A DNA stretch of 64,000 nt. It comes from Rhynochetos jubatus (taxonomy: Eukaryota; Chordata; Aves; Eurypygiformes; Rhynochetidae). A program made the translations under genes and the position numbers. Shown here one piece after another: positions 26,278 to 40,449 of this stretch. The notes under the pieces are model-generated. The model did no database searches. It was not told where the DNA came from and worked only from the letters and a program-made list of their open reading frames with translations. The stretch lies in the NCBI GenBank assembly GCA_027574665.1, contig CM050655.1, positions 15,309,170 to 15,373,169 on the forward strand, written 5' to 3'. Each line of letters starts with the position of its first letter. Position 1 is the first letter of the stretch.

Positions 26278-29200
26278 GAAAAAGAAGAAAGCCAGAATAG
26301 AAGTCCATCAATAAAATTTTAAAGCTACCAGCAGTTAGCAGTCTAGATGACTACTATTGTATGGATTCATAGTTTTGTGGGGTGAAAGATGAATTCTGTG
26401 TCAAACTGCCCACAGTGAGAAAAAGCAGGAATGAAAAAGCACATGGAAGAAGCCAGTGAAAAGCATGGTCAGGTTAGGAGGACTAAACTAGACTTTTTTC
26501 TTGCCCACAGACTATTTTAATATCTGTGTGAACACTTCCTACTGCTTTTTATAGAGGAATGATTTTGTGATTAAGTTGGCAGCTGAGATTACTACTGAGA
26601 AGCATCTCTAAGAAAAGGAGAGTTTAAAGAGATTCTCTTTTTCTTTTCAAAACTGATACAACACAGTTTTTGTGGACTGTCCAATAGTGTTGCCAGCTGT
26701 GTATTTTACTATGTTTCGTAGCTTTGTATTTTAAACTAGGTTAGCATCTAGCCCTAATGGTTGAAAATATCTAACTCCTAGGACTCAATTTGAGGAATTG
26801 CTGGTTTGTAATTGGTGCAGGTGTTCCTAACAGCACAAAAGCTATTCAGTTTTCATTTTCAGATTGTTTATGAAATAAGCCATTCCCTGTTGCTATGATT
26901 TCAGGATCTTTTTGGCTTATATTGTGAAGTATTGTTGATTTATTTATTTTGTTTTGATGATTTAAAGCACCAGCAGTTTGCAGGTCCCTCAAAATAAATC
27001 AATTGTTTCTATATGATCTAAAAATATCCCTCATTACTGGTTAATGTGACCATGTCTTCTAACATGATCCCAACATGAGCATGTTAGAGATCTTATATTA
27101 GTCCATAGGGTTATATGCTAAATATTGCATTAAAAAGACATAGCATAAATAGTAATTGGAAGCTGTATTCACCCCTCATTAGCAGTATTTCAGAATTTTA
27201 GAATGAGTTCAGTTTGGAACTGCTACTTGTTATTAAGTGCCACAATTTGGTCCCTACCCCATTAGTCTTTGGTCACTGCACTGGTCATGTTTTGGCACAA
27301 TGCAAAGAGATTGTCACATGTATTTCAGCAGAACATTAAAGCACTTATAAGCTTATGAAATACGCTTCTCTGAAATACACATACATTGCGTGTGAAAGTT
27401 AACTACCTTTTCAGAAAGTTACAAACTTTCCAAATTGAATGTCTTGTAATTGTGGTAATTGAAAGTAATTTTATTTAATCCAACATTATGGCTATAGAAT
27501 TTCTAAGGGGTAAGTGTTCTGCTCTCTCGACACACTGCTATACATGTACAAATCATCAGACGTAACAGTTAAGTTGGGGACAGTTAGGCAATATTCATGT
27601 GACTCTTCTTTCTGAAGATCTCAGGCAGTAGAAGAAAATTTTAATTGCTGAAAAGTCTTACTAGGAGACAATGCTTTGAGACTATGCTGAGTAGCATTGA
27701 ACATACTGGTAAAACAAGATTATTCAAACACTGATACTAAATCAGGTTTCCCCAACTATTCACCTTTCCACTTCTATCTTATTCATTAATTTTAAGTAAA
27801 AGTGATCTTTGCTCGGAGTCAGATAAGCCGAATATCTTTGTTAAACTGCATTCTAACAGGCATTTTAGTATTATGTAACATGGTAAAGAATTGTTACCTA
27901 GCTGTAAGGAAGCATTTGCTTAACCTTGATGTTTATATTAGCCAATTAGGGCAAAGTCTTGTTAATAACAGCTGGGAATGGTAGATAACTCTTATGAAGC
28001 ATGCTAAATAAAAAGTTAAATGAATAGTGACCCGTACAATTTAGAACCACCCTTGATAAGAAGGCTTTTGTGTATAAAAGTTTGCAGAAACTGGGTTGGG
28101 TTGTGAACTCCTGTCTCAAATCACATAAAGATTAGAGCCCATGGAATGGGTAAACCTGTTTTGACTCTAACCTATTCTACACTGATTTCAAAGTACGAGA
28201 CATGAAACAAGTTTAGTATAGAACAGTTACAACAAGAAGCCTTAAAAAAAGCCTTTTCTGTGTATAACTTAAGTGAGAGCTCTGCCACACGGGATACTCT
28301 ATATATTAGTTGTGTGCTATTAGTATACTTTGAAAAGGTCTGATCGTGTCAACTGAAAAAAAGACTTGGCAGAAATGTAAAGCATGCAGAAACAAAAAAC
28401 AGCCAAAAAAACAACTGTCAGCTTACCGAGGTAAAAAAGAAGTATTTTTAAAGGTTAGGTATTCCCCCATTTTTAAGATTTCTCCTGAAAGCTTTGATGT
28501 TGTCAGACATCACATAATAACTAGGGGAGATAAACTGACCACTAACCTAATCTGATTAATGGCATGATCCTTTCATTACTTAATATATCTGTGATTTTTT
28601 TTTACCTGCTAGTTAAACCAATGTAACAGCGTATTTCAATTGTGGGAAGCAAATGTGAAGTTATTGTAGCTTAATAACAATTGAAGTGCCAGCAAAGAGT
28701 TAACTGTGGCAATTCTCTGTTGTAAATTCAAACCAACAAAAAATTTTACTGAGTAGGAAGACAGTCATTTGGGCTAGAAGGTCATTGTTCTATTAATAGG
28801 GAACTAATAGGTTTTCCAAATGAATGACTCTTATTTTCAATTTGAGGTGAGGTGAGTGTATGAGGGGATAGAACTGAGGTTGAATTGAGAGTTTAATGTA
28901 TGTATCAAGAACCTTTGTCACTGAAAAGATAGTGAATAGTTGAATTTATTTACAAACTGTAATGAATTCCTATTGGGAATTTATTAACTTGGGGTTTAGT
29001 TCCTAAAATTGAAGCATATTTGACCCTTGAAATCAATCTTTTTCCCCCTGACCCACACCACTATAAACTATATACAGTTTCTGAAGTTCAGCATGATGAA
29101 AATAATTTTTATTTTTTCTTTATAAACTTATTGGAATACAAGCATGGATATTATTCCCTTTTTAGTTATAGTACACGTGTCTGAATTCAGATTGTATTTC

Positions 29201-32200
29201 TTCCTGAATATCCTGAGTGGACATTGCTGACATAAATAAGGTTTATGTATGTGATAATTTATACTTTTGGGAGTTAGAAAGCATGGTTGAGCACCTGGAG
29301 ATGTAAAGGGAAAAGCCAAGGACGATCTCAGAAAGTAAGGTACAGGAAGGACTAGTAAGGAACAATAGCAAAAGGCCTCAGATATTGACAAAAGAGGAGG
29401 GAAATCATACAAGAACCAGTGTCTGTCTAGGAGAGAGATATTCAGAATAACAGCCTAATTGGCAAGGGACATAATATCACTTGTATGCATTTACTTTCAA
29501 AACAATATGAATGCAAGAGTACCCTTTGTTAACCATAACATCCATTACATAAACAGAGACGATCTTCAGTATCAATTTTACCTGTACCTTTTGATTTCTA
29601 ATTCTGCATTTAGATATTATGAAATAAATCTGACATTGTCTAGAAGTTGTTGATGAAAGGTAAAGGAAGAGTTACTACTCTCTGAAAGATGTTACTTGCA
29701 TGGAACAAGACACATGGGTTATAAATGACATTTTTGACAAGTGGAATTCAATTTTTTCAGGGAATCTCAGAAGTCTTGTTTTATCAGGTTTTACTTTATA
29801 GTAATGCGACTTTATGTTACTGGTTACTGGAAAAACTACAATTCATCACAGAACAGGGTGGGAAAACAGGAAAAATCATGTGGAAAGAAAGAAGTAAATC
29901 CCTCTAGATGACTTGTCAACATGTTCATTGTTTGACATTTCAAATCTTGTCTATCTTCCAAAAAGGGAAAGCAGAAAGACATCGGAGAACTACTGATTTC
30001 CAGTGCTGCTATCTTAAAATAAAGAAATTAGGCTAATGCTAGAGTTTTTTCTACTTACAATGGTTTCTAAATATTCATTAGAGAGAATCATGTCTGAGAA
30101 TCAGCCTTGCATAGAGAGAAATCTTTATCTGTTGTCTTTTTACAGCGGTTGTCCCTGAAAATATCATACATCTCTAAGTCCAGTAAGAAACCTTTGTCTT
30201 AGATATAAGCAACTTCCTATCTCTATTTTGTATTCCTGAATAAGAATTTATTTTCACACTTTAAGGCTAAAAATATTGTAGTTTTCCTCAACAGTACACA
30301 GAAAGTAAGGACTAAAAGTTTCTTTTTTTTTTTTTTTTTTAAAAGTTATTTAATATGACTTGCTTTTGTAAACAGTGACTTCAGTGCTCCTGTAGAACGA
30401 ATAAATTGCAGATTTCAGTATCTCTGTAGGAGGAAGCTGCTGACATGATTTTTACTATTTAATTGTAGATTTATTACTTCAGCCATCTTCTGAAAACAAA
30501 TTCAGAAAATCTATGAGATTTTCAGTCAACCTAGAAAAACTTGTATACTGCTATTTTTTTTTTTTTCTGAATGGCTAAACATGTACATATTTTAAAATAA
30601 TTAATCAGATCTAATTTTAGAAAGAAAATGGAAACTTCCAAACAACAGTTGACATCTGGGTTAGTCATAATATTACTGTTTTTCTTATTTCCCTTTATGT
30701 AGCATTCACTTCACATGCAGTGTGCTAACTTCTAACAGAGAAACAGTTTAGGATGCTTTTTGAAGTATAATATTTTTACTAAAGTTGCATATAAGCATAT
30801 TTGGATAAGAAAAGGATGAGGTTCTCGCACCAGAGAAAAGTGATTTTAACTGTAGACAGTGGACAAGTAAGCGCTAATATTTCTTTCAGGAATGTTGTTT
30901 TGATGGAGACACTTCCTTCCATAGATAGAACTAAACAGAATTAAATGATAGTGTTTGAGTTTTTGGGGTCTTGTGACTTGATTATGCTTCAGTATTGGTA
31001 ATCTCTGGGCTTGACAGAGTTGGAAGCAGCTAATCTGACCCTTTGCGTGGTGGTAGATGACATTTTCCCCCATAGTGTTCCTGTTTATTGAAAAAATCAG
31101 TAGATAATGTCTGGATTGAAGGAAGAAGTGTCACAGCATTGTAATTCTGTGGAGAGAGTACCATGAGATTAGCTTGCCATCTTTTTCACTTGGTCAGGCT
31201 TACTGTGGTCAGCCTTCTGTCTTATGAGATGGTGACTGATTTAGGAAGTTTCCTTTGTGGCACTAACTATTCAGAGAGTGTGTGTCAGTATTCAGCAGCT
31301 AATTTACCATGTAAACTGAAAATGTCTTTGTTGGCCCATACATGACTGCTGAACCCTCTGTACAATGTCAGAAGTTACTCCCTAATTACTTGAATAAAAT
31401 GGACTATAGAAACGCCTGATCTTGCAGGTTTTTCCATTAGTAAGGTTTAGGTAACAAAAACAGTTAACTAAACACTGATCACTTATTTCAGTGCTGGTGT
31501 TCTGAACTGTGTCCAAAAGAACCAGCAAAATGTCTTCACAGTGTCTTTCATCTTTACGAATTGGTTCCATTGAAAGAAGCTGGTAATACTTAATTTTTTA
31601 ATAACTTGGTCTGAACACCAGCTCCTCTTGGAAATACAATATGCCTGTTTCTAAATGGTCCCTGCAGTGTATTGCTCACTATTAAATCCTATTTACAGTC
31701 TGTATTGATCCCCTGTATCCTGGTCCTACGTTTGGGGTTTCAGTTTTGCAGCTGCGTAAATAGTTACAGAAGCGCTTTAAGTGGTGTTAATTGTAGTTGG
31801 CAGGTCAAAGAAAAAGACAGAAGTTCCTAATTTAGGAGCAATAATGACAGTGCTTCTGCAGTGACACAGCACCCAATTTAAAAGTAATCGTAAATAGCTA
31901 ATACTGCTATTGTGTTCTAGTGAGCAGACACATTTAATTTATTCTAAATTAACAGTTATAAAATATGTAAGGTAAAATCTAGGTGTGCTGTGTGTTGACT
32001 GTTTTGAAGCTTTGCTGTAGTTGCATTAATTGGGTGACAGGTCTGCAAGGATTTGATGTTTCTAGTGGCTCACCTGAAGATGTCACTGACAATAGCTTGG
32101 GAATAGTTTCATCTGTAGAATTGTACCTGAATGTGCAAGAAGTCCGACTCCTGTCACTCAATAGAAATTCAGCTGATTAATTTTTAATCTTAATTTTGTT

Positions 32201-35200
32201 TTAATGTTACCTGCCATCTGTGTTTGTAGCTGTTGAATTTAGACAGTTCTAAATTGAATGCCAATGACATTTATATTATTAACACACTGTGGAGCCACTT
32301 GTGGTTACCAAAATGTCCTGTTTGATTATCTAGGCCTGTTTTCAAGAGAAAAAGATCTCTTTATTTCTACTTTAATTTTGTGAACAGGACACCAACAGTT
32401 GGAAAGCAAAGATAGTATGCAGTAATTCCAGAGAAAAAAATACTTTTAGCAGCTCTAAATTATCAACTTAATTTTTTTTAGTCATGCTTTGGTGTACATG
32501 TGTTTTGGTGTGTTTGTGCATTTTATGTTTGTATACCAAAGGAAGAAAAAGAATCCCCCACCTCAGCTTTCCTGATCCTTTATGTGGTGATAGTGATTAA
32601 AGGAGGCCAAATCTAAACCACAATAATACCAACCATTTTGGTATTATATGAGTCCAACTGTTAAAAGGTATCTCAGCAGAAAATATGTTCATTTTTTTTG
32701 AATGTTGGTAGTTATCTGTTGTTCCTTCAGTATTATTAGGATTTCTGCACGTCAGATCAAAATGTAAACTACTTAAGTTGGCAAGCAGTTATAAGTGCCA
32801 TGTCTTTTCAGATGTTTTTTTATAAAATTTTGAGGCGTTTTCTGTTTTACATGTTTGCAGGAATGTGTTTTACAGCGTTTAACCTAAAAATCATTACAAT
32901 GAGCTTTTATTTCAGTACCTGTATCTGTACAGATTAATGAACCGCGCTCAGATAATGAGACAATCCACAGATTCAACAATAAGTACTTTGCTCTTTTTGT
33001 AATGGTGGTATTTTACTTCACATTAAAATTCCATTAAAAAAAAAGCCTTTGGTTCAGAGGATCAGAAGAGAGGTTGAACTGTCAAGTGACAGATACAGGG
33101 GTTTTTCTTGTATACAAACTATTTAAGCTTGCTATGTCCTTAGGTCTCTTGCATCTGTGAAACATGCTCTTCCATGTCTGCTGCTAGTTATGAAATAACT
33201 ATCAACTGGTGGTTGAAGAAAAGAATAAAGATGTCTGTCTGTCCACTATGTCATTGGCATTATTGATAAATTTCAGTTAACTGGAATATATTTATAAGCA
33301 ATGCTACAAAACAGGTCTGCTAGTGTTTGGTAACTGACATGATAGCTGAACTGGTAGGAAGTAGATGTTCAAAGCAATATATCTAGCTGCTTGGGGATCC
33401 TGCCCGTTATGATGTCCGTGCTTTGCACTACTTCATCCTTTAAACTGCTCACTGAAAGATCTGCCAAAGCCTGTTGCATTGTATTTTGAAATCTGCTTTT
33501 GACAGCCTAATAGGAAGTTTCCACTGAGGAGCAGAAGCTGAAATCAAAGAAGATGAGCACTGGAGCAGTAAATCCTGTGCTGTTGTGTGCAGTTTAATAA
33601 GCATCTCGGGCACAGATCACTTTATTAGAGTAACATCTGTTAAAAGCACAGTACTTGGATTGGGGATGACAGTCATTTGCAGCCAAATGAACTCTTAAAA
33701 ATAGAAGATATTCAAATTTGATAAGTATTATTTTATTGGCTTGCTAAATTCTTTAGGCTTTCAGTAGCACTTTCTGTGGATATTTTATATAGATGTTACC
33801 TATATTACAAAAAATATAAAGAAAAAATATAAATATCTCCATCATCAGTTTTGTGATCTTCCATTGTAAGTTCTATTAGTCATATCTGTCTGCTTTCTGT
33901 CATGAGAAATCATGAGGGGCAGGGATATGATGGCAGTATTTTTCCCATTAGGAAAAATAGTATCAGCTGTGAGCCAGGAGTTCTGTTTGCTCAGACACTT
34001 CTAGGAGATCTGCTGTCCCAAAGGACATCTAGATCCAAACACAACAAGTTTTTATTCAAGCCTTACCAGTGCTGTTGTTATTTCTATTCCTGCCACAGGA
34101 CTCTTACTTTACTCCTTTAAGTTAGGGGTGGTTCGGTCACTTCTGTATTTCTTTCAACTTGCTTCTCATTCGCACCATTTAAAGCTGTTTGTACATAGCA
34201 GTGGACTCCAATGGCAACATCTGCCTATTGACTAGAGCAAGCAAATAATTTTGTGTTTCTGTCTTCTCCAGCATCTACTTGTGTAGCTTTTTTTAAGTCC
34301 CTTTGCCAAGTCAGAGGAGTTAGTCCAGATCTGTTTCTCAAAGCTTCACTCAAATTAATAGACTTTGTAAGTGCTGGGGAAGCTCTTACCTAAGGAAGAA
34401 AAATCCTGTGAATAAATGAATGCTACATTGCATGAAATATAGACAGAAACCTCATGGTTTGTATTGCTGGTCATATTGTATTGAATTAGTGTGTTGTTTC
34501 ATTCAGTGATAAATATATGTATTTTGAAGGCAAATTACTGGTACATATAAATAACCCATTATTATGTAACAATGCACTCATGCTCTCTGACACTATGCTG
34601 CTGCTGAAAAGTCCCACCTGAGACAGGTTCCAGGTAGTAACTTCAGAAAAATATAATAAGGAACGTTCTGTGCTCTTAAAAGCCTGGATCTAAATAGACA
34701 AGGCTGAACAGTTTGAAATAAAGCAAGCTCATGTGCTTTGCTGGTGAGAGGGTCTTGCAACAAGTACAGACAGAAAAATATTTCAGTCTTTCCTGACATT
34801 TTTCTCAACCCCTTTGAAAGATATCTGTGCTGAGCTAGTAGATGCTTCCTCTTTTCACTTTTCCTCTGTTTCCAAGCAGCAAGGCATCTACTATGGTATC
34901 ATTTTATTTGGTGCAATAAATAGATTTTATTTATTCAGATTTTATTTATTGTTTTTCCCTTTCTCCTCCTCCAGTTATGCTATGCTAGCTTAATAATCAA
35001 TACCCTTTGATATGCTAGTAAGTGGGCAATACATGAAATTATTACATCAGACATTATGACAATCAAAAAGTTAGTACCAAAAAATTGCTAACAGTTTCTC
35101 AATTAAATATTAAAGAAATTAGTTGATGAGCTATAGAATTGCTTTCAAGAAATGTAGTTGTGTCAGTAACACCACTCTCAGGTGACTACGTCAAAGTATC

Positions 35201-36951
35201 AAAATATATTTACGTATATTTTATAGTAATATTTTATGTTTATAAAATTCTACAGAATTCCCTGGATTCTGTATTTATTCAGAACAGTGGCTTATTTAGG
35301 GAAAAGTATTATTCATCACTCTTATGTAAGACATAGGATTTTGGCTGTGAAAAGCTAATTAATAATGTATAGTTTTATGAGCAATAAAAATAAATGTGAA
35401 TGCTGTCAAATGTCACAGGAATGCTTGTCTTACCTGGGAGAAGAAACTTGCTTGCTGAGTTATCACTTGTGTAGTTGTGAAGTTTAGATGCGAGACTAAG
35501 CTTACATTAGCTTGTAAAGCGTGGTGCGGTTCTTCATAGATATATGTGGATCTATTGGAACACAATGCATACATTTTGATAGGAAAAAAGAAAGATAAGC
35601 TTCTCTTCTGATTTTTGCAATTATTCTTCATTAGTTACCGTAGTGACTGCCATTTTTGGAAACACTTGGCCAAATACTTACTCTTAAAGAAACAGCATGT
35701 GACCTAGTCCACTAGAGCAGATGTCAGTCCATACAGGATTCTGTTACATTCCTAGTTCCTTGTCTAACTGTGCAGCTATTCCTGGAATGTAAGCCACTGT
35801 AAATTTTATTAAATAATAGCATAACTCATATTTTCTAAAATCAATTTTAGTTCAAACACAGTTGCTCTTATCCTATAGCACATCAGCATAAAATATGAAA
35901 CCTACAGAAATGTTTTGGATACAGATTGTCCTTGTGATCAGTGATAGCAGGAAAATTAATGAATGCATTGTTCTAGACTATTGGCAAACATCTAAACATT
36001 ACGCTATTTCATTTTTATTCTTGTTAATCTGCATTAAGGGTTTTTATTTTAGGTTTTAATTTCTTTGGTTTTTCAAAATGTAATAATCCAGAGTTCTGGG
36101 CTGACTTAGAAAAGTAGGGACAGAATAGGGCTTTGCTAAGTGTTGCATTGGATGTACTCTAGTAGAGTTAATATAGCTGTCCTCCAGGCTATTAAACCTC
36201 AACCCTGTAATCCAGTGAACAGTTAGTAGCTTCATTTTATCAGAACAAACTCTTGTTTGCCTTGTCAAATAATTGAAGTCTTAGGATGGACAATAGAGGC
36301 TTCTACAAGATGCTTTTTCTGAACCAACTCCTTGCTTGAAGTACACTCTATTCAAAGCTGCAGATAAAATGAGAGAGTAGTTATGTCATTGTTGTAATGA
36401 GTCGTAGTTAATAACATAGTTTTATGAAAAAAAAAAACCTAAACAAACACTATCTCCTTTTTTTTGTAGTCTGTACTTTCTAGGTTATGGAAACCTGTGA
36501 AATAAGGCTTCCCCACCCACCCGCCCCCCGGAATTCTGTAATTCTGTAATGTCCATGTTTATGGCTTTTCACCATTTTCTAGTACTTTTATATTGCATTA
36601 GCATCTCATTTGGAGCCTGCAGAGCACGAATGTTTGTGTGATTACATCAGCATGCTTAAGAACTGGAAAGAGAGCAAGCAGCATTCTATAAATCTGTGTT
36701 TTGAACTCGTGCAAGGATACATAATGGTACCAGGGTGCTCACCTCCAGTTGAGTTGTGAAAAAATCATGACACAAAAGGTTCACACAAGGACTGTGTGAA
36801 ACCATATATTCTCTGTTCTTTTATCACTGCAGTTTAGACTAACGTCTTTATATTAGAGGGGAAAAAAATTATGGAGGAAGACATGAAGAATTGGGAAACT
36901 AAAAAGAGTGGTGAGGAAGCCTGATAGAGATGGGAGTTTGTACTGTACTGA
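26278..36951. other. Long noncoding stretch
   Basis: No gene or repeat family was recognised over about 10.7 kb. Local simple sequence includes a T18 run at 30323-30340, a direct 15-bp duplication at 34922-34951 and a C-rich patch at about 36512-36529. The open frame at 31983-32180 has a balanced composition and a possible acceptor (GGGTGACAG) but no recognisable domain, so it is not called. Confidence 0.5.
34922..34951. repeat. 15-bp tandem duplication
   Basis: Two adjacent copies of AGATTTTATTTATT plus one variable base lie side by side. AATAAAT just upstream makes an imperfect inverted repeat with ATTTATT. This looks like small slippage-type duplication in AT-rich DNA. Confidence 0.85.
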
Positions 36952-37016
36952 CGGCACTAGCCTTCGGCACTAGCCTTCGGCACTAGCCTTCGGCACTAGC
37001 CTTCTGCACTAGCCTT
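36952..37016. repeat. 13-bp minisatellite, 5 copies
   Basis: Five head-to-tail units of CGGCACTAGCCTT fill exactly 65 bp. The first four are identical and the fifth differs by one base (CTGCACTAGCCTT). The near-identity of the units implies recent expansion. The unit contains a CpG and is much more GC-rich than the surroundings. No coding frame of note runs through it. Confidence 0.97.
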
Positions 37017-39515
37017 ATCCTCAACCTCAGATCCTTGTTGAAGGCATAAAGATAGAAGCTGTGACTTGCTGTGTAGGTTGGAATTGTACAAGGGTGACTT
37101 TGCTGAAATTGGTTGGTTCAGGAAATAATGATCAATAGGCCCTTTTGCTGTTGATTTTTTTCTCAGTGATAGTTTAGACGCATCCCGTCAGCATCTTATG
37201 CTTGTTAATAGCCATATAATGGGCTGAATCATGAGCAGATGTAAAGTTATTCTGAAGGGAAGCCCCACAAGAGATTTGGCTTAACACCTTCCAAAATTGA
37301 CAAGAGAACAGTATGGAATATATGGCTTATGTAACAATAAATCTTTTAATTATATACGTGTTTCAGCAGATGGATGTGCTATTTTGGGACTGAATAACAA
37401 CTGAACATTCACTCTAGTAACTTGGTTCATGGAAAAAAGCTTTTTTTTTGATGGCAATATGGACAAATGTGCTGCAACTTCAAAGAGCTAATGCAGCTGG
37501 CGGAGGCAGAGCTCACTGCAGGCTGGCAGCCTACTGTGCTCTGAGCCCACACCTTTTTGTGTGACTCACTTTTTGTTCCTGCTCATACTTAAAGCCCAAG
37601 ACACAGCATTGATCTGATCATGTAGTAGGAGTGGACAGACTAGGTTCTTTCTGTTTTATCTGCACATCTAAAATACTAGACAAATGATCAAATATAAGAA
37701 AATCCGCCCAAAGGGTTGGATGGAAAACCTACACACGTTTGGTTGTACAATAAGCCTAGCTGGAATGACTTCATACAGTTTCACTCACATCTGTCATCAG
37801 TCTCACTCAATTTTACTGGTGAAGAACAACAATACCCTTTTGAAATAGTCTGAAAATTACAATGGCATTTGTATTCTAAAATATCCAATGACTTTATATG
37901 TAAGCTAGATATCGGTTTCACCCCTATATTTTACTATTCTAGTTTTTTATTGAAAATAAATATATTTTAATAAGCTAAATTATAATATCAAAATTACTAG
38001 GAAGCTATTCCAAAAATTTAATTTGTAGTGTTTATCTATGATCATTAAGATTCATTTTATACTGAAGAGAATATATCTTGGTGTTTCAATCAGCTTCCTC
38101 TTGATGTTGAGGTTGTCAATGATTTGCAGCCACGGCTGGCAGCTGGCTAAGTCCACAAAGCAATACTAAGTATCTGTCATTGGTGGGGTGAGAAATTTGT
38201 CAGGACATCCTTGTTAACGAAGTCTTTCATGACAACAAGCAGTCATGGTCATGTTAAATTCAAAATAAAAATCTCTTTAATAGGCATTTCAGTATAGTAA
38301 TGCTTGCCATGCTGTGGAGGACTGGTTGGCTGAATTTAGGTTTGCAAGCATGTACCCTCCATCACAAATGAAAATATTGGGTTCACTTATTGGGTTACTT
38401 CTTTGTGTGTATTGTGATTTAGCGCTCCACTTGGCGTATAGTTTTCAAGTAATTTTCTAAGAAAAAAACAACTTTGTACAGTACTTTCTAGAAAGAAGGG
38501 GCCTACCTTAAAAGTTTAGAAGAGTGAAGGAATTCTCTTTAAAATGGAGACGAGCTATGTGTGGCAAATCCAATGAATTATAAAAATTACTAAAATGTTC
38601 TATAATAAACTTAACTTTTACTTCCTTAACCTTCTAGGGAGTCAGTCTTTCTGCCTACAAAACACTGTGGAAAAAATGAGAAAAAATACTTTTTTTAAAA
38701 AAGGTAATTTTGCATTGAATTATTAAAAAATGAAACCCACACATTTACTAATCATGATGGATTGGCTGTACCCAATAAATATGATGAGCTGGGGCAGCTT
38801 TTAAGAACACAATCGCTTTTTACGGAGTGATTTAATTAGCTGTGCACTGTACATTTTAATATTTTTGCTATCCTCTAGAATATCATATTTCTTGTGGGTA
38901 AAATGTAATAACCCAGACCATTTTGAGAAAGCAGTTTGGCTCCCTCAAGGTACAAACACGGATGGTCCATAACATCAAGTTTTCCAAGGCAGTGATATTT
39001 TCCTTCTGGTACCTGCATGTCAATATGATATACGTTATTGATGTATTAAATTACTTTTCCAGACAATCTGCTGGTTATCCATGTCAACATACGCTAATTT
39101 TAGTAGAGGTTGGGTTTCCATTTTTGTGTGTAGAAAGCATTCAGATCATATCCTAATCAGTTATTGGTGCCCTGTTGATATGGCAAAAGTGATTTTTCAT
39201 GACTTCTCACTTTATGGAGTTTTAGGCAACAAGAGCATTTTCCTCACTATTGTGCATCATAAATTCAGTTCCCTGATTTTTCTCTTAAGTTTTATGTCTA
39301 CAGCTGGAAGAGATGTGGCCTTCAAAGTACTTAAGAACCAGTTCATCATCCTACATCTTTTAATACTTCTTTGTAGGAGATGAAGAATTTGCTAGTTTTG
39401 TGCAGCCTTATTAGAACACGATATTAGGAAATAATTTCAGATAGCTAATTAGCCACAATTTACCTTTCCTTAATCTTGTACTGTAGACCCTAACCCAAAT
39501 GCATAGTTTTGATGA
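37017..39515. other. Noncoding stretch
   Basis: No gene or repeat family was recognised. A GC-richer patch at about 37490-37560 (GGCGGAGGCAGAGCTCACTG and following) stands out from its AT-rich surroundings but matches no repeat family that I know. Confidence 0.45.
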
Positions 39516-39635
39516 TGTGTTCTGTAGTTGTTAAAAAATATTTGTTCCTTCTTATTGTGTTCTGTGGTTGTTAAAAAATATTTGTTCCTTCTTATTGTGT
39601 TCTGTAGTTGTTAAAAAATATTTGTTCCATCTTAT
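39516..39635. repeat. 40-bp tandem repeat, 3 copies
   Basis: Three contiguous 40-bp units begin TGTGTTCTGTAGTTGTTAAA and end TTGTTCCTTCTTAT. Unit 2 differs from unit 1 by one base (GGTTG for AGTTG) and unit 3 differs by one base near its end (CCATC for CCTTC). The near-identity indicates a recent local triplication. The minus-strand open frame that crosses it (39552-39758) simply translates the repeat and is not a gene. Confidence 0.97.
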
Positions 39636-40449
39636 AAGAAGCTTAGAATTGTACTGGTTTTGGTTGGTAACACAAATAGAAACCTTCTTTAATTGCATGC
39701 TTCTCTTTGAGTTTAGGTTTTCAAAAGTGGTATTTAAATACGTTTGAAAAGCACTCATAAAATGTTTATTATTATTTGCTTAAAGTCTTAAATTATGAGA
39801 CATATTTCAGAATGGATAAAATTCTTTAGCATCTCTCCTCTGATTCTATTTCAAAACTTTTTTATGAAAGTATGTGCAGCTTTTAGAAATCAATCTATCA
39901 GCAATTGTTTTGCAAGTATTACACAGTAAGGCCTCTGAATTGTAACAGTGTCTTTTATGCGGTTACTTTCATTCTTTGATAGGAAATAATTCATACACAA
40001 ATAAGTTCTCTATTTTTTTTCTTATTTTGCTTGCATTGAAAAGTAGAAAGAAAAGTACTACATAAAAACAAAACACGTTTCACCTTTCTGTTTATTGAAT
40101 ATTATATGAGAAGTGTTTTAAATGTTTAATGCATTAAATTACTTTGACAGTATCTTTGTTTTGAATGGCCTTGTAGATGGATTTTACTGTGTGTTTAACT
40201 AGCTCTGTAATTAGAGCACTGGTCTCAAGCTTGTTTCTTCCTCAGACCTGTTTTTTATTTGCGTGGGGAAGCCAACACTGTCACAACATGTGGTTCATGA
40301 TTTGTTTTCCATATACTGTGATGAAGGCTCACAGAATTCCTTGATAGGCTGTATCCTGTTTGTGTTGTCATGTTTGGAGTATATAGCTTGAAACGTAGAA
40401 GTGGTATAGAGGTGATTGAGTGGCTTACTAATGTTGATGTTGATTTTTC
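39636..40449. other. Noncoding stretch upstream of the CR1 copy
   Basis: No gene, repeat family or strong signal was recognised. CR1 similarity begins only near 40450. Confidence 0.5.

Noticed and set aside
31983-32180. Balanced-looking 65-codon plus-strand frame
   Set aside because: An antisense frame of 60 codons overlaps it, no domain is recognised and the splice borders are weak.
39552-39758. 68-codon minus-strand frame with repeated FFNNHRTQ-like peptide
   Set aside because: The peptide repeat is just translation of the 40-bp tandem repeat.
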